Shown here: piece by piece, positions 47,504-56,594 of the stretch
Layout of the letters: every line of letters begins with the position of its first letter
How positions within the stretch are numbered: position 1 is the stretch's first letter
Source of the DNA: Chryseobacterium viscerum
Lineage (GTDB): Bacteria; Bacteroidota; Bacteroidia; Flavobacteriales; Weeksellaceae
Assembly (NCBI RefSeq): GCF_025949665.1
Contig: NZ_JAPDFT010000001.1
Coordinates: 2,232,001-2,296,000, forward strand
Direction: 5' to 3'
Length of the DNA: 64,000 nt
Notes under the pieces: model-generated
Database searches by the model: none
Seen by the model: only the letters and a program-made list of their open reading frames with translations
Told to the model about the DNA's origin: nothing
Made by a program: the position numbers and the translations under genes

Positions 47504-47730
47504 CATTGTTCTTAATAACTTAACAGGACTTTAGAATTCTTCAACGCAAAGGCTGTTTTGCATTACGTACTATTTTAAGGGAGCTAAGAAAAAGCCGATT
47601 TGCAATCGACTGATGAAGCTAGTGCTTATCCATAAGCTTTTTAAGCAGTTTTACTGCTATACTTTGCCTCCTCATATGAATTAATTACATTTAATCTTTG
47701 CGTTTTAAATAATAATGTACGCTAAACTTT

Positions 47731-49980
47731 TTACTGAATATGTTTCTTCAGAAATTCTGCAGTGAATGATATTTTGTTTTTCAATAGCTCCTGTGGAATA
47801 CCTTCAAACAATACTTTCCCACCAAACTTTCCTGCTCCCGGCCCCATATCAATAATCCAGTCTGCCTGTGAAATAATATCAAGATTATGTTCTATGACAA
47901 TCAGTGTATTATTCTGCTCTACAAGGTTATTAAAAAAAGTCAGTAATTTTTGTGTATCACTTGGATGCAGCCCTGTACTCGGTTCATCAAGAACAATAAT
48001 CTGATTGGTGTTCTTCAGCTCTTTTGTGAGTTTAAGGCGCTGTCTTTCACCTCCGGAAAAGCTATCCAGCCTTTGCCCCAAAGTCAGATAATCGAGCCCC
48101 AGCTGTATCAGCAGATCAAAGTTTTTAAGAACCGTTTCTTCCTTAAAAAAAGAAATAGCCTCAGAGACTGTCAGATTCATAACCTGCACAATTGTTTTTT
48201 CGTTGTAGATATATTGCAATACATCAGGATCAAATCCCGAACCTCCGCAAACTTCACAAGGCTGTTCAATATCATCCATAAAAGCAAGATCAATTCTTTC
48301 TGTTCCCAATCCTTTGCAGTTTTTACAGGCTCCTTCACTATTTCTGCTGAACAGTTTGTCTGAAACATGATTAGATTGTGCAAAAAGCTTTCGCACAATA
48401 TCTGATATCCCCAGATAAGTAAGCAGATTAGAGCGGACGCTTGCAGCAAACAAAGATTGATCAATAATGGTCACATCAGGATAAAGCTCCGGCAGAATAC
48501 GATTAATCAGAGTGCTTTTGCCAGATCCTGCAACTCCTGTTACAACTGTCATTACTCCGGTCGGAATATTTACAGTCACATTGTTAAGATTATACCTGTT
48601 GGCATTTCTAATTTCCAGGTATCCATCAGATTTTCTGAATTTTTGTTTTATAAACGGTTTCCTTGCAAAATAAGAACCTGTTTTGCCGGCTGAACTCTTT
48701 AAGTTTTTAAATGTTCCTTCATATACCACTTTTCCCCCGTTTCTTCCTGAGCCCGGGCCTATATCAATAATATGGTCTGCCATTTTTATCAGGTCGGGAT
48801 CATGCTCTACAATTAAGACAGAATTTCCTTTATCCCTGATCTGCTGTATGATGGTGATAATATTTTGCAGATCTTTGGGATGAAGACCAATACTGGGTTC
48901 ATCAAAAATGTACAAAAGATCTATCAGATTGTTTCCCAGACTCCGTACCATTTTTATACGCTGAGATTCTCCCCCGGAAAGGGTGTTGGTACTCCTGTCA
49001 AGAGTCAGATACTGCAATCCGATGGTCATTATATTCTGAAGTTTTGCTGAAAGTTCTTTGATGACGACTTCATATTGTCTTGAATCCAGCGAAGTAATAA
49101 ACTCAAGCAGTTCGTCCACGGAAAGAGCCATACAGTCTGCAATACTTTTTCCTTCGATCTTACAGGACAGGATTTTTTCATTCAACCGTTTTCCCTGACA
49201 TAAAGGGCAGGTTTTTGTGATCACAATATTCTTCAGGGCATCTTTTCTTGTGATATTTTCTTTGGAATCTTTTTTCAGGAACGCTTTTTCTATTCTTGGA
49301 ACAATCCCTTCATATTTTACGGTTTTTCCCCAGTCTTTATGGGGATGTTTAGGTTTATGCTCTGGTGCATGCAGCAAAATCTCCCATTCTTTTTCGGTAA
49401 AATCTTTCAGTTTTTTATCATTATCAAAATATCCGGACAAGGTATATCTTGTTAAACGCCATCCACCCGGCTGAAAGGTCGGAAACCGGACTGCGCCTTC
49501 ATGTAAGGATTTTTCACGATCAATTAAAGCATTCACGTCCAAGGTCTGAACAAAGCCCAGTCCTTCACATTCCGGGCACATTCCCTGCGGATGATTAAAT
49601 GAAAAAACGTTAGAATAGCCTACAAAGGGCTCTCCCATTCTCGAAAATAATAGTCTTAAAGAAGCAGACACATCAGCCGCTGTTCCCACCGTAGACCTGG
49701 CATTTCCTCCTAACCGCTTCTGATTGATAATGATAGGAACATTCAAATTTTCAATTTTATCTACATCAGGCAGGCCATAATGCTGCAGACGGTTTCTGAT
49801 AAAACTGTTCTGGGTTTCATTAATCTGCCTTTGAGCTTCTGCTCCAATGGTTTCAAAAACCAATGAAGATTTCCCGGATCCTGATACTCCCGTAAACACC
49901 ACAATCTTATATTTTGGAATTTTTATGTAAATATTTCTGAGATTATTTTGCCGGGCATTGGTAATTTCTATATTTTCCAT
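47731..49980 (-). CDS. Short UvrA-like ABC protein (class II UvrA/DrrC type)
   Basis: 749 residues, clearly shorter than repair UvrA (about 940). Two ABC modules are complete: Walker A GVSGSGKSSLVFE and GVAGSGKSTLINR, signatures LSGGESQRIKMV and FSGGERQRLKLT. Zinc-finger Cys sets CPECEGLGF, CPLCQGKRL, CKNCKGLG and CEVCGGSGF are present. The missing length fits loss of the UvrB-binding and part of the insertion domains, as in UvrA2 or drug-resistance DrrC proteins. It is divergent from a MarR gene that probably controls it, which points to antibiotic or DNA-damage response. Confidence 0.9.
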   Translation of the reverse strand: MENIEITNARQNNLRNIYIKIPKYKIVVFTGVSGSGKSSLVFETIGAEAQRQINETQNSFIRNRLQHYGLPDVDKIENLNVPIIINQKRLGGNARSTVGTAADVSASLRLLFSRMGEPFVGYSNVFSFNHPQGMCPECEGLGFVQTLDVNALIDREKSLHEGAVRFPTFQPGGWRLTRYTLSGYFDNDKKLKDFTEKEWEILLHAPEHKPKHPHKDWGKTVKYEGIVPRIEKAFLKKDSKENITRKDALKNIVITKTCPLCQGKRLNEKILSCKIEGKSIADCMALSVDELLEFITSLDSRQYEVVIKELSAKLQNIMTIGLQYLTLDRSTNTLSGGESQRIKMVRSLGNNLIDLLYIFDEPSIGLHPKDLQNIITIIQQIRDKGNSVLIVEHDPDLIKMADHIIDIGPGSGRNGGKVVYEGTFKNLKSSAGKTGSYFARKPFIKQKFRKSDGYLEIRNANRYNLNNVTVNIPTGVMTVVTGVAGSGKSTLINRILPELYPDVTIIDQSLFAASVRSNLLTYLGISDIVRKLFAQSNHVSDKLFSRNSEGACKNCKGLGTERIDLAFMDDIEQPCEVCGGSGFDPDVLQYIYNEKTIVQVMNLTVSEAISFFKEETVLKNFDLLIQLGLDYLTLGQRLDSFSGGERQRLKLTKELKNTNQIIVLDEPSTGLHPSDTQKLLTFFNNLVEQNNTLIVIEHNLDIISQADWIIDMGPGAGKFGGKVLFEGIPQELLKNKISFTAEFLKKHIQ

Positions 49981-49990
49981 ATTTAAAATA

Positions 49991-50021
49991 CTTAACTTTG
50001 TTAATAATTAACTAAGTTAAG
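49991..50021. promoter_or_regulatory. Palindromic operator between the UvrA-like and marR genes
   Basis: CTTAACTTTGTTAA (49991-50004) and TTAACTAAGTTAAG (50008-50021) form an inverted repeat matching at 13 of 14 positions. TAACTTTG (49993-50000), a -7 element for the marR gene, lies inside the left arm. The one mismatch is the base that completes this element; on the other strand the arm reads TAACTTAG. The layout suits an autoregulating MarR protein. Confidence 0.75.
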
Positions 50022-50031
50022 TATATTTATC

Positions 50032-50454
50032 ATGAAACACACTGAAAAAGAGTTTTTTAACACATTTACTAATTTCCAATGTCTTATTCTGGCTCATATG
50101 AACCGGGGAAATATTAATGGAGTTACAGCGGCACATTATAATATCATTGAATTTATTCTAAGAAAAGAAACAGCCACAGGAAGGGAAATCTCAACAGCAT
50201 TTAATATCAGCCAGGCAGCTATCTCCAAGCAACTTAAATTTCTGATCAGTAATGATTTAATTATTAAGAAACAGGAAGAAACAGATCATAGAAAATACAA
50301 TCTTTCAGTAACGGATAAGGGAAGGTTTATCATAGAAAATTCAGAAACTTTCCGTAAAAACATTACCGGACAGACAGCTTCCATACTGACTGCTAAAGAA
50401 TTGGAAAATTTTAATTATCTGCTAAACAAAGTCCTGAATCATGTAAAATTGTAA
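50032..50454 (+). CDS. MarR family transcriptional regulator
   Basis: 140 residues. The winged helix lies at about 40-95: TGREISTAFNISQAAISKQL and IIKKQEETDHRKYNLSVTDKG (given here to the wing core DHRKYNLSVTDKG). The N- and C-terminal helices form the dimer. The palindrome in front of the gene, shared with the divergent UvrA-like gene, is its likely binding site, so it probably represses both. Confidence 0.9.
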   Translation: MKHTEKEFFNTFTNFQCLILAHMNRGNINGVTAAHYNIIEFILRKETATGREISTAFNISQAAISKQLKFLISNDLIIKKQEETDHRKYNLSVTDKGRFIIENSETFRKNITGQTASILTAKELENFNYLLNKVLNHVKL

Positions 50455-50464
50455 TACCTTTCTT

Positions 50465-51205
50465 CTACTTATAGGTCCCAAATACCCTGTCCCAAATAGA
50501 AGTATAGAATCCAAAATTTTTGCTTTCATCCAGATGATGCACATTATGAAACCTTGTGGTTCCCACGAAGAAGTGGTCAAAAGAAGCCGGAAAAAATTCT
50601 CTGTTCAGGTGTCCTATGGTTCCCCAGATGAGATTGAGCAAAAGATAAATGGAAATGGAAATGACTGAGAAATCATAACCGATGAGTAAAGCAAGCATCA
50701 TCAAACCAAATCCTATAGTTTCAAAAGGGTGCAGAACAAAAAGGCTCAGAAAATTGGTACTTACATGCTCGTGATGTTTTCTGTGCAGAATTTTATAGAT
50801 AAAAGGCAGATGAGCTCCATAATGAAAGAAATACATCAGCAGATCCATCAGAAGAAGCAAGGCAATGACTTCAGCTGCTATCTCAACTCCCGATTGATTT
50901 TCTCCAAGAACAATCCATCTGTTTTTCCATAATAATGCTCCCAGCAACATGACAAAGCTGTTACAGATTATGGTAAAAAGGCTGAGGTAGAAATCGGATC
51001 TTGTAACAGGATGATTTTTTTCCTGCAGCTGACTTTTACGACAGGTCTTTTCAATAAAAACATATAAACCTATAGAAAACAGGTACAGAAAACTGTTAAT
51101 GATAAGGCTGAATATCATCCACTGCGGCCAGGAAAACTGCCAGAACAGATGCAAATAACCGAAAAATTCTGTTTGATTAAAATTCATAAACCTGTTATCC
51201 TTCAA
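50465..51205 (-). CDS. Fatty acid hydroxylase/sterol desaturase family protein
   Basis: 246 residues with four hydrophobic helices. The di-iron His boxes are HYGAH, HRKHHEH and HNVHH, spaced as in the FA_hydroxylase superfamily. It is an inner-membrane oxygenase acting on a lipid or carotenoid; the substrate cannot be told from sequence. It converges with marR and stands alone. Confidence 0.88.
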   Translation of the reverse strand: MKDNRFMNFNQTEFFGYLHLFWQFSWPQWMIFSLIINSFLYLFSIGLYVFIEKTCRKSQLQEKNHPVTRSDFYLSLFTIICNSFVMLLGALLWKNRWIVLGENQSGVEIAAEVIALLLLMDLLMYFFHYGAHLPFIYKILHRKHHEHVSTNFLSLFVLHPFETIGFGLMMLALLIGYDFSVISISIYLLLNLIWGTIGHLNREFFPASFDHFFVGTTRFHNVHHLDESKNFGFYTSIWDRVFGTYK

Positions 51206-51266
51206 CTTGAAGTCATAAAGGTATGAATTTCACAGTAAAATCAGCTGATAAAGTCAATTTCAGACA

Positions 51267-51536
51267 CTATTTCTGTCTTGCCTTTCTTCTGAGCTCCCGA
51301 AGTCTTACGGTAAGGTTTTTCCGTAAATTATTATGATACTGCCGATAGTTTTTGATGCTGTTCTCAAGATTCTTTTTATTAAGCAGATATTCTTCATACA
51401 GATGACCCAGTTCTGAAATCTGTGTAGCCACATCCGAAGGCTGGCTTTCGGGATCTTCTGCAGCTTCTATCAGCAGACGGTAGTATTCAATGCGGCTGGT
51501 CAGGTTCATGTGAAGTTTCGGTTCTATTCCCTGCAT
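51267..51536 (-). CDS. Small helical hypothetical protein
   Basis: 89 residues, highly charged, predicted to be mostly helical with a basic C-terminus (VRLRELRRKARQK). The middle segment QISELGHLYEEYLLNKKNLE suggests a coiled coil. No signal or membrane segment. No family is recognised, and it has no obvious partner. Confidence 0.55.
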   Translation of the reverse strand: MQGIEPKLHMNLTSRIEYYRLLIEAAEDPESQPSDVATQISELGHLYEEYLLNKKNLENSIKNYRQYHNNLRKNLTVRLRELRRKARQK

Positions 51537-51717
51537 GATTTTTTGATTTTATTGATTTACTGAATAGATTGAAAGTAAACTGGCAAAAAGTTAAGTCGCA
51601 AAATGGCGAAGAAATTTTTATAGGTTTTACTTTTACTATTCTATATCTTATTTTTTATTTTTCATTATTAAAATTCAGCAAATTGGCTCTTTTGCTTTTT
51701 CATCCTTTCATTCAAAA

Positions 51718-53058
51718 TTACTTCCCTGTCACCATTGGAGGGACATCACTCTGAAATAAAATCTTAGCCTCTCCATTCTTTTCCTGACCTGCGGATTTGA
51801 AATACCCTCCGTTAAGGGCTGAAGAAATAAGAGTTTCATTAGGATCACCCAAAGGTAATAGCGGCAGCCCGGCATATTCGTTGACAATGACCTGTGGAGA
51901 AATTCCATTGCTGTATTCTCCGGCTCCATTGGCATTGAATACTTTATAAATTACCGGATGAATCTGCCAGGAAATTTTTCTTGGTTTCCGCTTGTCTTCC
52001 ACTACAAATCCGGCCATATCTTTACCTAACGTAGTATCTCCGATCTGAATAACCTGCATATACGGCTTCAGATTGTTGATGACAATTTCCGCAGCAGATG
52101 CTGTACTGTTCGATGTGAGAATAAATACTTTCTGTAATCCCAAAGCATTAGCACGTAAAGTGGCAAAATCAAGAGCTTTAGGATCATAGGCAATTTGCTG
52201 TGCAAATGTTCTTTTTACTTCCCCCCCGTTTTTATTTCCTTTAAAAATGATGAATGGTGAGCCAGATGATAACCCTGAAGGAATCAGTGAGCAAAGTGCA
52301 GCAGCAGATGATACCGAACCTCCATAATTGTAGCGGAGATCCAGAATCAGTTCCTGTACTCCGGCAGCCTTAAATTCTGTAAATTTTTGATTCAGCGTTT
52401 GTGTCATTCCGTCCGGGAAATCATAGATATACAGATATCCTGCTTTTTTACCGTTTTTCTCGAAAACTTTAGATAAAATGGGTTGTTCAAAAGAGAAGCC
52501 ATAGTAAACGGTAATATTTTTTTCATCAGCAACCGTTCCGTTCTGCCATTTCCCTACGGTAAGATCTACAACGGTCTGGTCTTTAATGGATGAGGCCATT
52601 GATTCAGCATTTGCTGCGGTAATAACTTTTCCATTGATTTTGGTAATAATCATTCCCCTTTCCAGACCTGCATTAAAGGCCGGAGAATTTTGAAGAACCA
52701 GCTTAATGATGGTAACAACCTGATTGCTGGCAAGCTTAACAACGGTGTAATCAAAGCCGTACATATTCCTTATAGAACGTGGATAGCTGGAAGAATCTTC
52801 AGTATTCACCATGAAAGAAAAACGGTCCTGAGAAGACAGAAGGCTCTTAAAAAAATCCTTTACAGGAAGCCTGTAATCAGGTTTCGCAGGCATCTGATCT
52901 GCCCAGTAATAATACCGTTTCATGCTGTCCTGAACCCAGAGATTCACAGATTCTGTACTCCCTTCCGGAAAAACAGGTGCGCTTTCGTCATTATTATTCG
53001 TACACGAAATGAGAAAGACTACGATGGCAATGCATTGAAGTTTTAAAAAGTTTTTCAT
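51718..53058 (-). CDS. S41 family peptidase, lipoprotein
   Basis: About 446 residues from the ATG at 53058; a TTG at 53064 is less likely. The signal ends in a lipobox (VVFLISC). A PDZ-like region (GLERGMIITKINGKVIT) and the S41 domain (ELILDLRYNYGGSV, then VFILTSNSTASAAEIVIN with the nucleophile Ser, and GKDMAG) are complete. It is probably anchored to the outer membrane. Its start is six bases after the stop of the lipoprotein gene upstream, so the two form one unit. Confidence 0.87.
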   Translation of the reverse strand: MKNFLKLQCIAIVVFLISCTNNNDESAPVFPEGSTESVNLWVQDSMKRYYYWADQMPAKPDYRLPVKDFFKSLLSSQDRFSFMVNTEDSSSYPRSIRNMYGFDYTVVKLASNQVVTIIKLVLQNSPAFNAGLERGMIITKINGKVITAANAESMASSIKDQTVVDLTVGKWQNGTVADEKNITVYYGFSFEQPILSKVFEKNGKKAGYLYIYDFPDGMTQTLNQKFTEFKAAGVQELILDLRYNYGGSVSSAAALCSLIPSGLSSGSPFIIFKGNKNGGEVKRTFAQQIAYDPKALDFATLRANALGLQKVFILTSNSTASAAEIVINNLKPYMQVIQIGDTTLGKDMAGFVVEDKRKPRKISWQIHPVIYKVFNANGAGEYSNGISPQVIVNEYAGLPLLPLGDPNETLISSALNGGYFKSAGQEKNGEAKILFQSDVPPMVTGK

Positions 53059-53064
53059 ACTCAA

Positions 53065-53808
53065 TTACAGATATTCTGCGACATCAATATCTCCTTTTAC
53101 TACCCATTCTCCATTTTCTATTTTTTCCTGAAGAACAATCATGTTTGCTCCTGTGTGCTGTTTCAATTTCACCTGAATCATTTTAGATCCTGCATAAGGT
53201 TCTGTAGTTCCCGGTTTATACAATTCCAGATATACCGGAGCTGTAGAACTGAAAAAACTATAAATTTTCACTGCGGTAAAGTTGTCTTTCCCGATATTGT
53301 CAAATTCTGCGAGCACTACTCCGTTTTCTCTTTTCAGAACACCTTTTACATTTTCCAGAGAAGTCCCTGAAAGTTCGCCAAGATTTGGGAAAATAAATTC
53401 AAACCCCACTTTCCCAAGATTAACCTGAGGTTTTACAGCATAAGTCTGCAGATAAATCCCCGGAAGATTGAAAAAGTATAAGGTTTTAAAATCATTTATA
53501 TTGTCATAAGTAATATTGTATTTTGCAATTTCAGTTCCTGTTTCATTATTATATACAGACAGCTTATTGGTTTCTCCCTGATCCAGGACAAACTGAAGCT
53601 GGGTTTCTATTTTATTGGTATAGGAGGTTTTTCCGTCAATGGATACAGGTGCTCCGTTGAATCTCAGCTGAAGGATATCAGGCTTGGAAAATCCTTTGAT
53701 ATTAACCTCTCCGGGTTTCTGTACTTTATCATACAACTCCATCGTGTTGCTGTCTGTGCATGAAAACAGTGCAGTAAATAATAGTAGTAATGCGAAGATT
53801 CTATTCAT
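53065..53808 (-). CDS. Hypothetical lipoprotein
   Basis: 247 residues with a clear lipoprotein signal (LLLLFTALFSC). The mature protein is rich in predicted beta strands (NTMELYDKVQKPGEV, VKLKQHTGANMIVLQEKI) and has no recognised family. Its neighbour downstream is the S41 lipoprotein gene in the same transcript. Function is unknown; a partner or substrate-presenting role for the peptidase is conceivable but unsupported. Confidence 0.7.
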   Translation of the reverse strand: MNRIFALLLLFTALFSCTDSNTMELYDKVQKPGEVNIKGFSKPDILQLRFNGAPVSIDGKTSYTNKIETQLQFVLDQGETNKLSVYNNETGTEIAKYNITYDNINDFKTLYFFNLPGIYLQTYAVKPQVNLGKVGFEFIFPNLGELSGTSLENVKGVLKRENGVVLAEFDNIGKDNFTAVKIYSFFSSTAPVYLELYKPGTTEPYAGSKMIQVKLKQHTGANMIVLQEKIENGEWVVKGDIDVAEYL

Positions 53809-53841
53809 CTTTCTTCAATTATTTCATTGTAAAACTTAAAA

Positions 53842-53870
53842 ATATTGCCCTACCCAAAGCAGGGCAATAT
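53842..53870 (-). terminator. Terminator after the T9SS-exported protein gene
   Basis: A perfect 10-bp stem (ATATTGCCCT with AGGGCAATAT) around a nine-base loop; on the minus strand a T run follows. Confidence 0.85.
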
Positions 53871-53986
53871 ATAATTATAAAAAAACTAGTTGGATATGTT
53901 CTGGATAGCCTTTATCAAATACTATCCATTCTTTTTATATAAAAAATTCATGGTGTTTCTGGAATCAGTTTCTAAAGGAAGAAGAG

Positions 53987-54910
53987 TTATTTTTTAATAA
54001 ACTTCAATCTTTCCGTAGTCTTTCCGTCTGTGATTTCTGCTATATAAGCTCCAGGTGTAAGACCTGCTGTATTAATCGCTTTGGAATACTGAGCGGTAAG
54101 TACTTTTTGTCCTGCTGCATTATAAAGGGTTACCACCGTCATATTCTCTTTCAATGCCGGATTAAGCTGCAGCTGTAAAGATTCTTTTACCGGATTTTCT
54201 GCTATTTGTGTTACAATTTTGTTTCTTTTTACATCCTTAGTTCCCAAAAATGAAGTAGTGTAGATCCCCATTTCATCGATATTGATATTCTGAACGTTAT
54301 TTCCGCTTGTTTTTCTGTTTGACCACATTCCGATATAGATTTTCTTCCCTGCAAAAGCAGAAAGATCTACAAGGGATTCTACAAACTGGGTAAGATCAGC
54401 CGGAAAAGGATTGGCTGAGTCACCTACCTGTATTTTGTAGATACTCTGAACGTCATTTCCATTTGCATCTACCGTCATTGCCTGGAAGTCTGATAACTCA
54501 GGAACTTCTTTCTGCGGCGTGCTTACATAGATAAAAAGCTCTCTGGCAACAATGGTATGAGTAGATCTCTGTCTTCCGATATAAGCGGCCAGAGTAACAG
54601 TTCCTGCAGTATTTGTAAGATCAATCTGAGGAGAAATAATCCAGTCATTTTCTGTACCAAATCCCGTAGCACTTCCAGTTGGAACCAAGCTGGTAGAGTG
54701 ACGAAGAACGCCTGTAGTTCCATACGCCAGGGATATTCCGTTGTGATAGATGTTCTGCCCCTGTACCCATCCGTTGCCATTATTGTTCAAATCATGGAAA
54801 GTCCATCCCTGAAGGTCAGCAGGAGTATCAAAAGAATTTCCCCATACCAGAGACTGTGCTGCAGCCAGATGAGATAAAAACAGAACAGATGATAAAATTA
54901 TTTTTTTCAT
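53987..54910 (-). CDS. T9SS-exported protein with choice-of-anchor J domain
   Basis: 307 residues: signal peptide (LSSVLFLSHLAAAQS), a choice-of-anchor-J-type jelly roll (about 25-220: SFDTPADLQGWTFHDLN, ENDWIISPQIDL, NINIDEMGIY), and a C-terminal type A T9SS sorting domain (about 235-307: ENPVKESLQLQLNP, VTLYNAAGQKVLTAQ and the final KFIKK). It is exported across the outer membrane by the type IX system. The binding target is unknown. Confidence 0.9.
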   Translation of the reverse strand: MKKIILSSVLFLSHLAAAQSLVWGNSFDTPADLQGWTFHDLNNNGNGWVQGQNIYHNGISLAYGTTGVLRHSTSLVPTGSATGFGTENDWIISPQIDLTNTAGTVTLAAYIGRQRSTHTIVARELFIYVSTPQKEVPELSDFQAMTVDANGNDVQSIYKIQVGDSANPFPADLTQFVESLVDLSAFAGKKIYIGMWSNRKTSGNNVQNINIDEMGIYTTSFLGTKDVKRNKIVTQIAENPVKESLQLQLNPALKENMTVVTLYNAAGQKVLTAQYSKAINTAGLTPGAYIAEITDGKTTERLKFIKK

Positions 54911-54940
54911 AATGCTGATTATTAAGGTTTTTGAAGTAAA

Positions 54941-54972
54941 AGCAAGGAATCAGCATGTGCTGTTCCCTGCTT
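54941..54972 (-). terminator. Terminator after the beta-helix lipoprotein gene
   Basis: AGCAAGGAATCAGC pairs imperfectly with GCTGTTCCCTGCT and is followed by a T run on either strand. Confidence 0.65.
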
Positions 54973-54987
54973 TTTTTAAAGTTTTTA

Positions 54988-56280
54988 TTATTCTACAATA
55001 GAGAAATTGTATTTTGTCCAAAGTCCCTGGAAGTTTCCACAGTTTCTTGGAGATACATTCCAACCACCTTCGTTGAAGAAAGGCTGGCTCATACCCCATA
55101 GAGATGCAGGAGTACCAGTCGCAAGGTTAGCTGCAGGAATTCCTGCTGTTCCAGTACCTGTAACTGAAGTCGTAAATCCGTGGATCTGGATTGTGTTGTA
55201 TGCTGAAGCTGAAGAAAGTTCAGAACCTGTACCTTCTACTTTGATTCCCACAGGGTAACCTGTAACTACAGCATTATTTAATGTTAATCTACCATGTCTT
55301 CTGATGTGGATTCCGTTTTCATACAAAGCACCTTTAGTAGAGTTCTTAGAACCAATGATCGTAAGGTTGTTGATAACCGGATGAGTTAACAATGATGTAG
55401 AAGAACCGTCTGCATTGTTATCAAGCTCGATACCGTTAGAATCCGGGCTTGATCCGCTAAGACTGTGTGTAGAGTTGTAATCTGCCAAAGCAAGAGCACA
55501 AGTAATAGTTCCTGTATATCCGTTATCGAAATCGAAGTTATCATCATCCGCAGCGAAAGAAACAAGGTTTGAAGCGTTTACAGTACCACCGAAGAATTCA
55601 AAAGAGTCATCTTTCCCGAAAGATACCTGAATATGATCCAAAGTAGTTCCGTTTCCTACTCCTCCTAAAGTAAGACCATTGATTTCGTTTCCTGAGTTCG
55701 GAGCTAAAAGATCGAATCCTGCAAACTCAATACGTACATACTTCAATGTTCCACCGTTGTGAGAAGCATTAGTACCCCCGTAATAGAAATCCGGACCAGA
55801 TAGTCCTTCAATTGTTTTTGTGAACGGAGTGTTGGTAGGTGCATCTCCTAACATGATAACTCCTCCGAAATCACCAGGAGCAGCAGTTGTATCTTCATTT
55901 CCATCCAGCAATTTGTAGCTTGTGAAAATGATTGGCTGAGCTTCAGTACCTGCTGCATTAATTTTTCCTGTTTTAGCAATTACCAAAACTCCTGTAGCAG
56001 TATTGCTTGTATTTGGCTTAGCTTTAATGAATGTACCCGGCTGGATTGTTAGTGTAGCACCATTTTTTACCGTTACAACTCCGTCTAATTCAACTACACC
56101 GCTCCATGTTGTATTTGAAGTAATATCACCGCTTACGCTGGTTACCGGAAGAGCCGAAGCTGTAAGGTACTCAGCAGAAGTAGATTTCATTTCAAATGGA
56201 GATGATGAATCCGCCAGTTGATCGTTTTGACAAGCTGTAAGAGATAATGCTGCCACTGCAATTAGAGTTAGTCTTTTCAT
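54988..56280 (-). CDS. Secreted parallel beta-helix-like lipoprotein
   Basis: 430 residues from the ATG at 56280, which begins a lipoprotein signal (LIAVAALSLTAC); the upstream extension is not supported. The body has the repeated look of a right-handed beta helix: VVELDGVVTVKNGATLTIQP, LDHIQVSFGKDDSFEFFGG, NAVVTGYPVGIKVEG. Proteins of this kind are often encoded with a TonB receptor in Bacteroidota, as here, and may bind the receptor's substrate at the cell surface. No T9SS tail. The substrate is unknown. Confidence 0.78.
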   Translation of the reverse strand: MKRLTLIAVAALSLTACQNDQLADSSSPFEMKSTSAEYLTASALPVTSVSGDITSNTTWSGVVELDGVVTVKNGATLTIQPGTFIKAKPNTSNTATGVLVIAKTGKINAAGTEAQPIIFTSYKLLDGNEDTTAAPGDFGGVIMLGDAPTNTPFTKTIEGLSGPDFYYGGTNASHNGGTLKYVRIEFAGFDLLAPNSGNEINGLTLGGVGNGTTLDHIQVSFGKDDSFEFFGGTVNASNLVSFAADDDNFDFDNGYTGTITCALALADYNSTHSLSGSSPDSNGIELDNNADGSSTSLLTHPVINNLTIIGSKNSTKGALYENGIHIRRHGRLTLNNAVVTGYPVGIKVEGTGSELSSASAYNTIQIHGFTTSVTGTGTAGIPAANLATGTPASLWGMSQPFFNEGGWNVSPRNCGNFQGLWTKYNFSIVE

Positions 56281-56377
56281 TGTTATAATTTTTAATAAAT
56301 CCGGTCGTGTTATTTTATACCAGATCAGTTTTTTAATATTCAGGAATATCTGCCTCTCTATTCCTTCGATTTGGTTT

Positions 56378-56560
56378 TTAGAATTCATCCGTCACTGCAG
56401 GAGGAGCTGCATTGGGGAAGTTCCCGTAGAAACCGTTAATACCTGGGAAAAGCCATTAACGCTCGGTTTTTTTCTGAACCGGTACTGCTGTGCGCTTCAT
56501 CAGTATTTTTCCAGTTTTTGATCAGGTTACCGAAACCTGTACGATGCTATCTTGAGCTCT
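56378..56560 (-). other. Hairpin-rich spacer, possible gene remnant
   Basis: Between the receptor and lipoprotein genes the minus strand carries consecutive hairpins: CAGGTT/AACCTG (56523-56539), CGGTT/AACCG (56464-56481) and GTTAAT/ATTAAC (56435-56460), plus a GGGAACTTCCC palindrome. One frame here reads NGFYGNFPNAAPPAVTDEF then stop, and another TGFGNLIKNW, as if a protein tail had decayed. Either a structured RNA between the two genes or a remnant is possible. Nothing else was seen in 56281-56594. Confidence 0.35.
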
Positions 56561-56594
56561 TTTTTATAATTATAGTGTTTGGTGCACTTATTTT

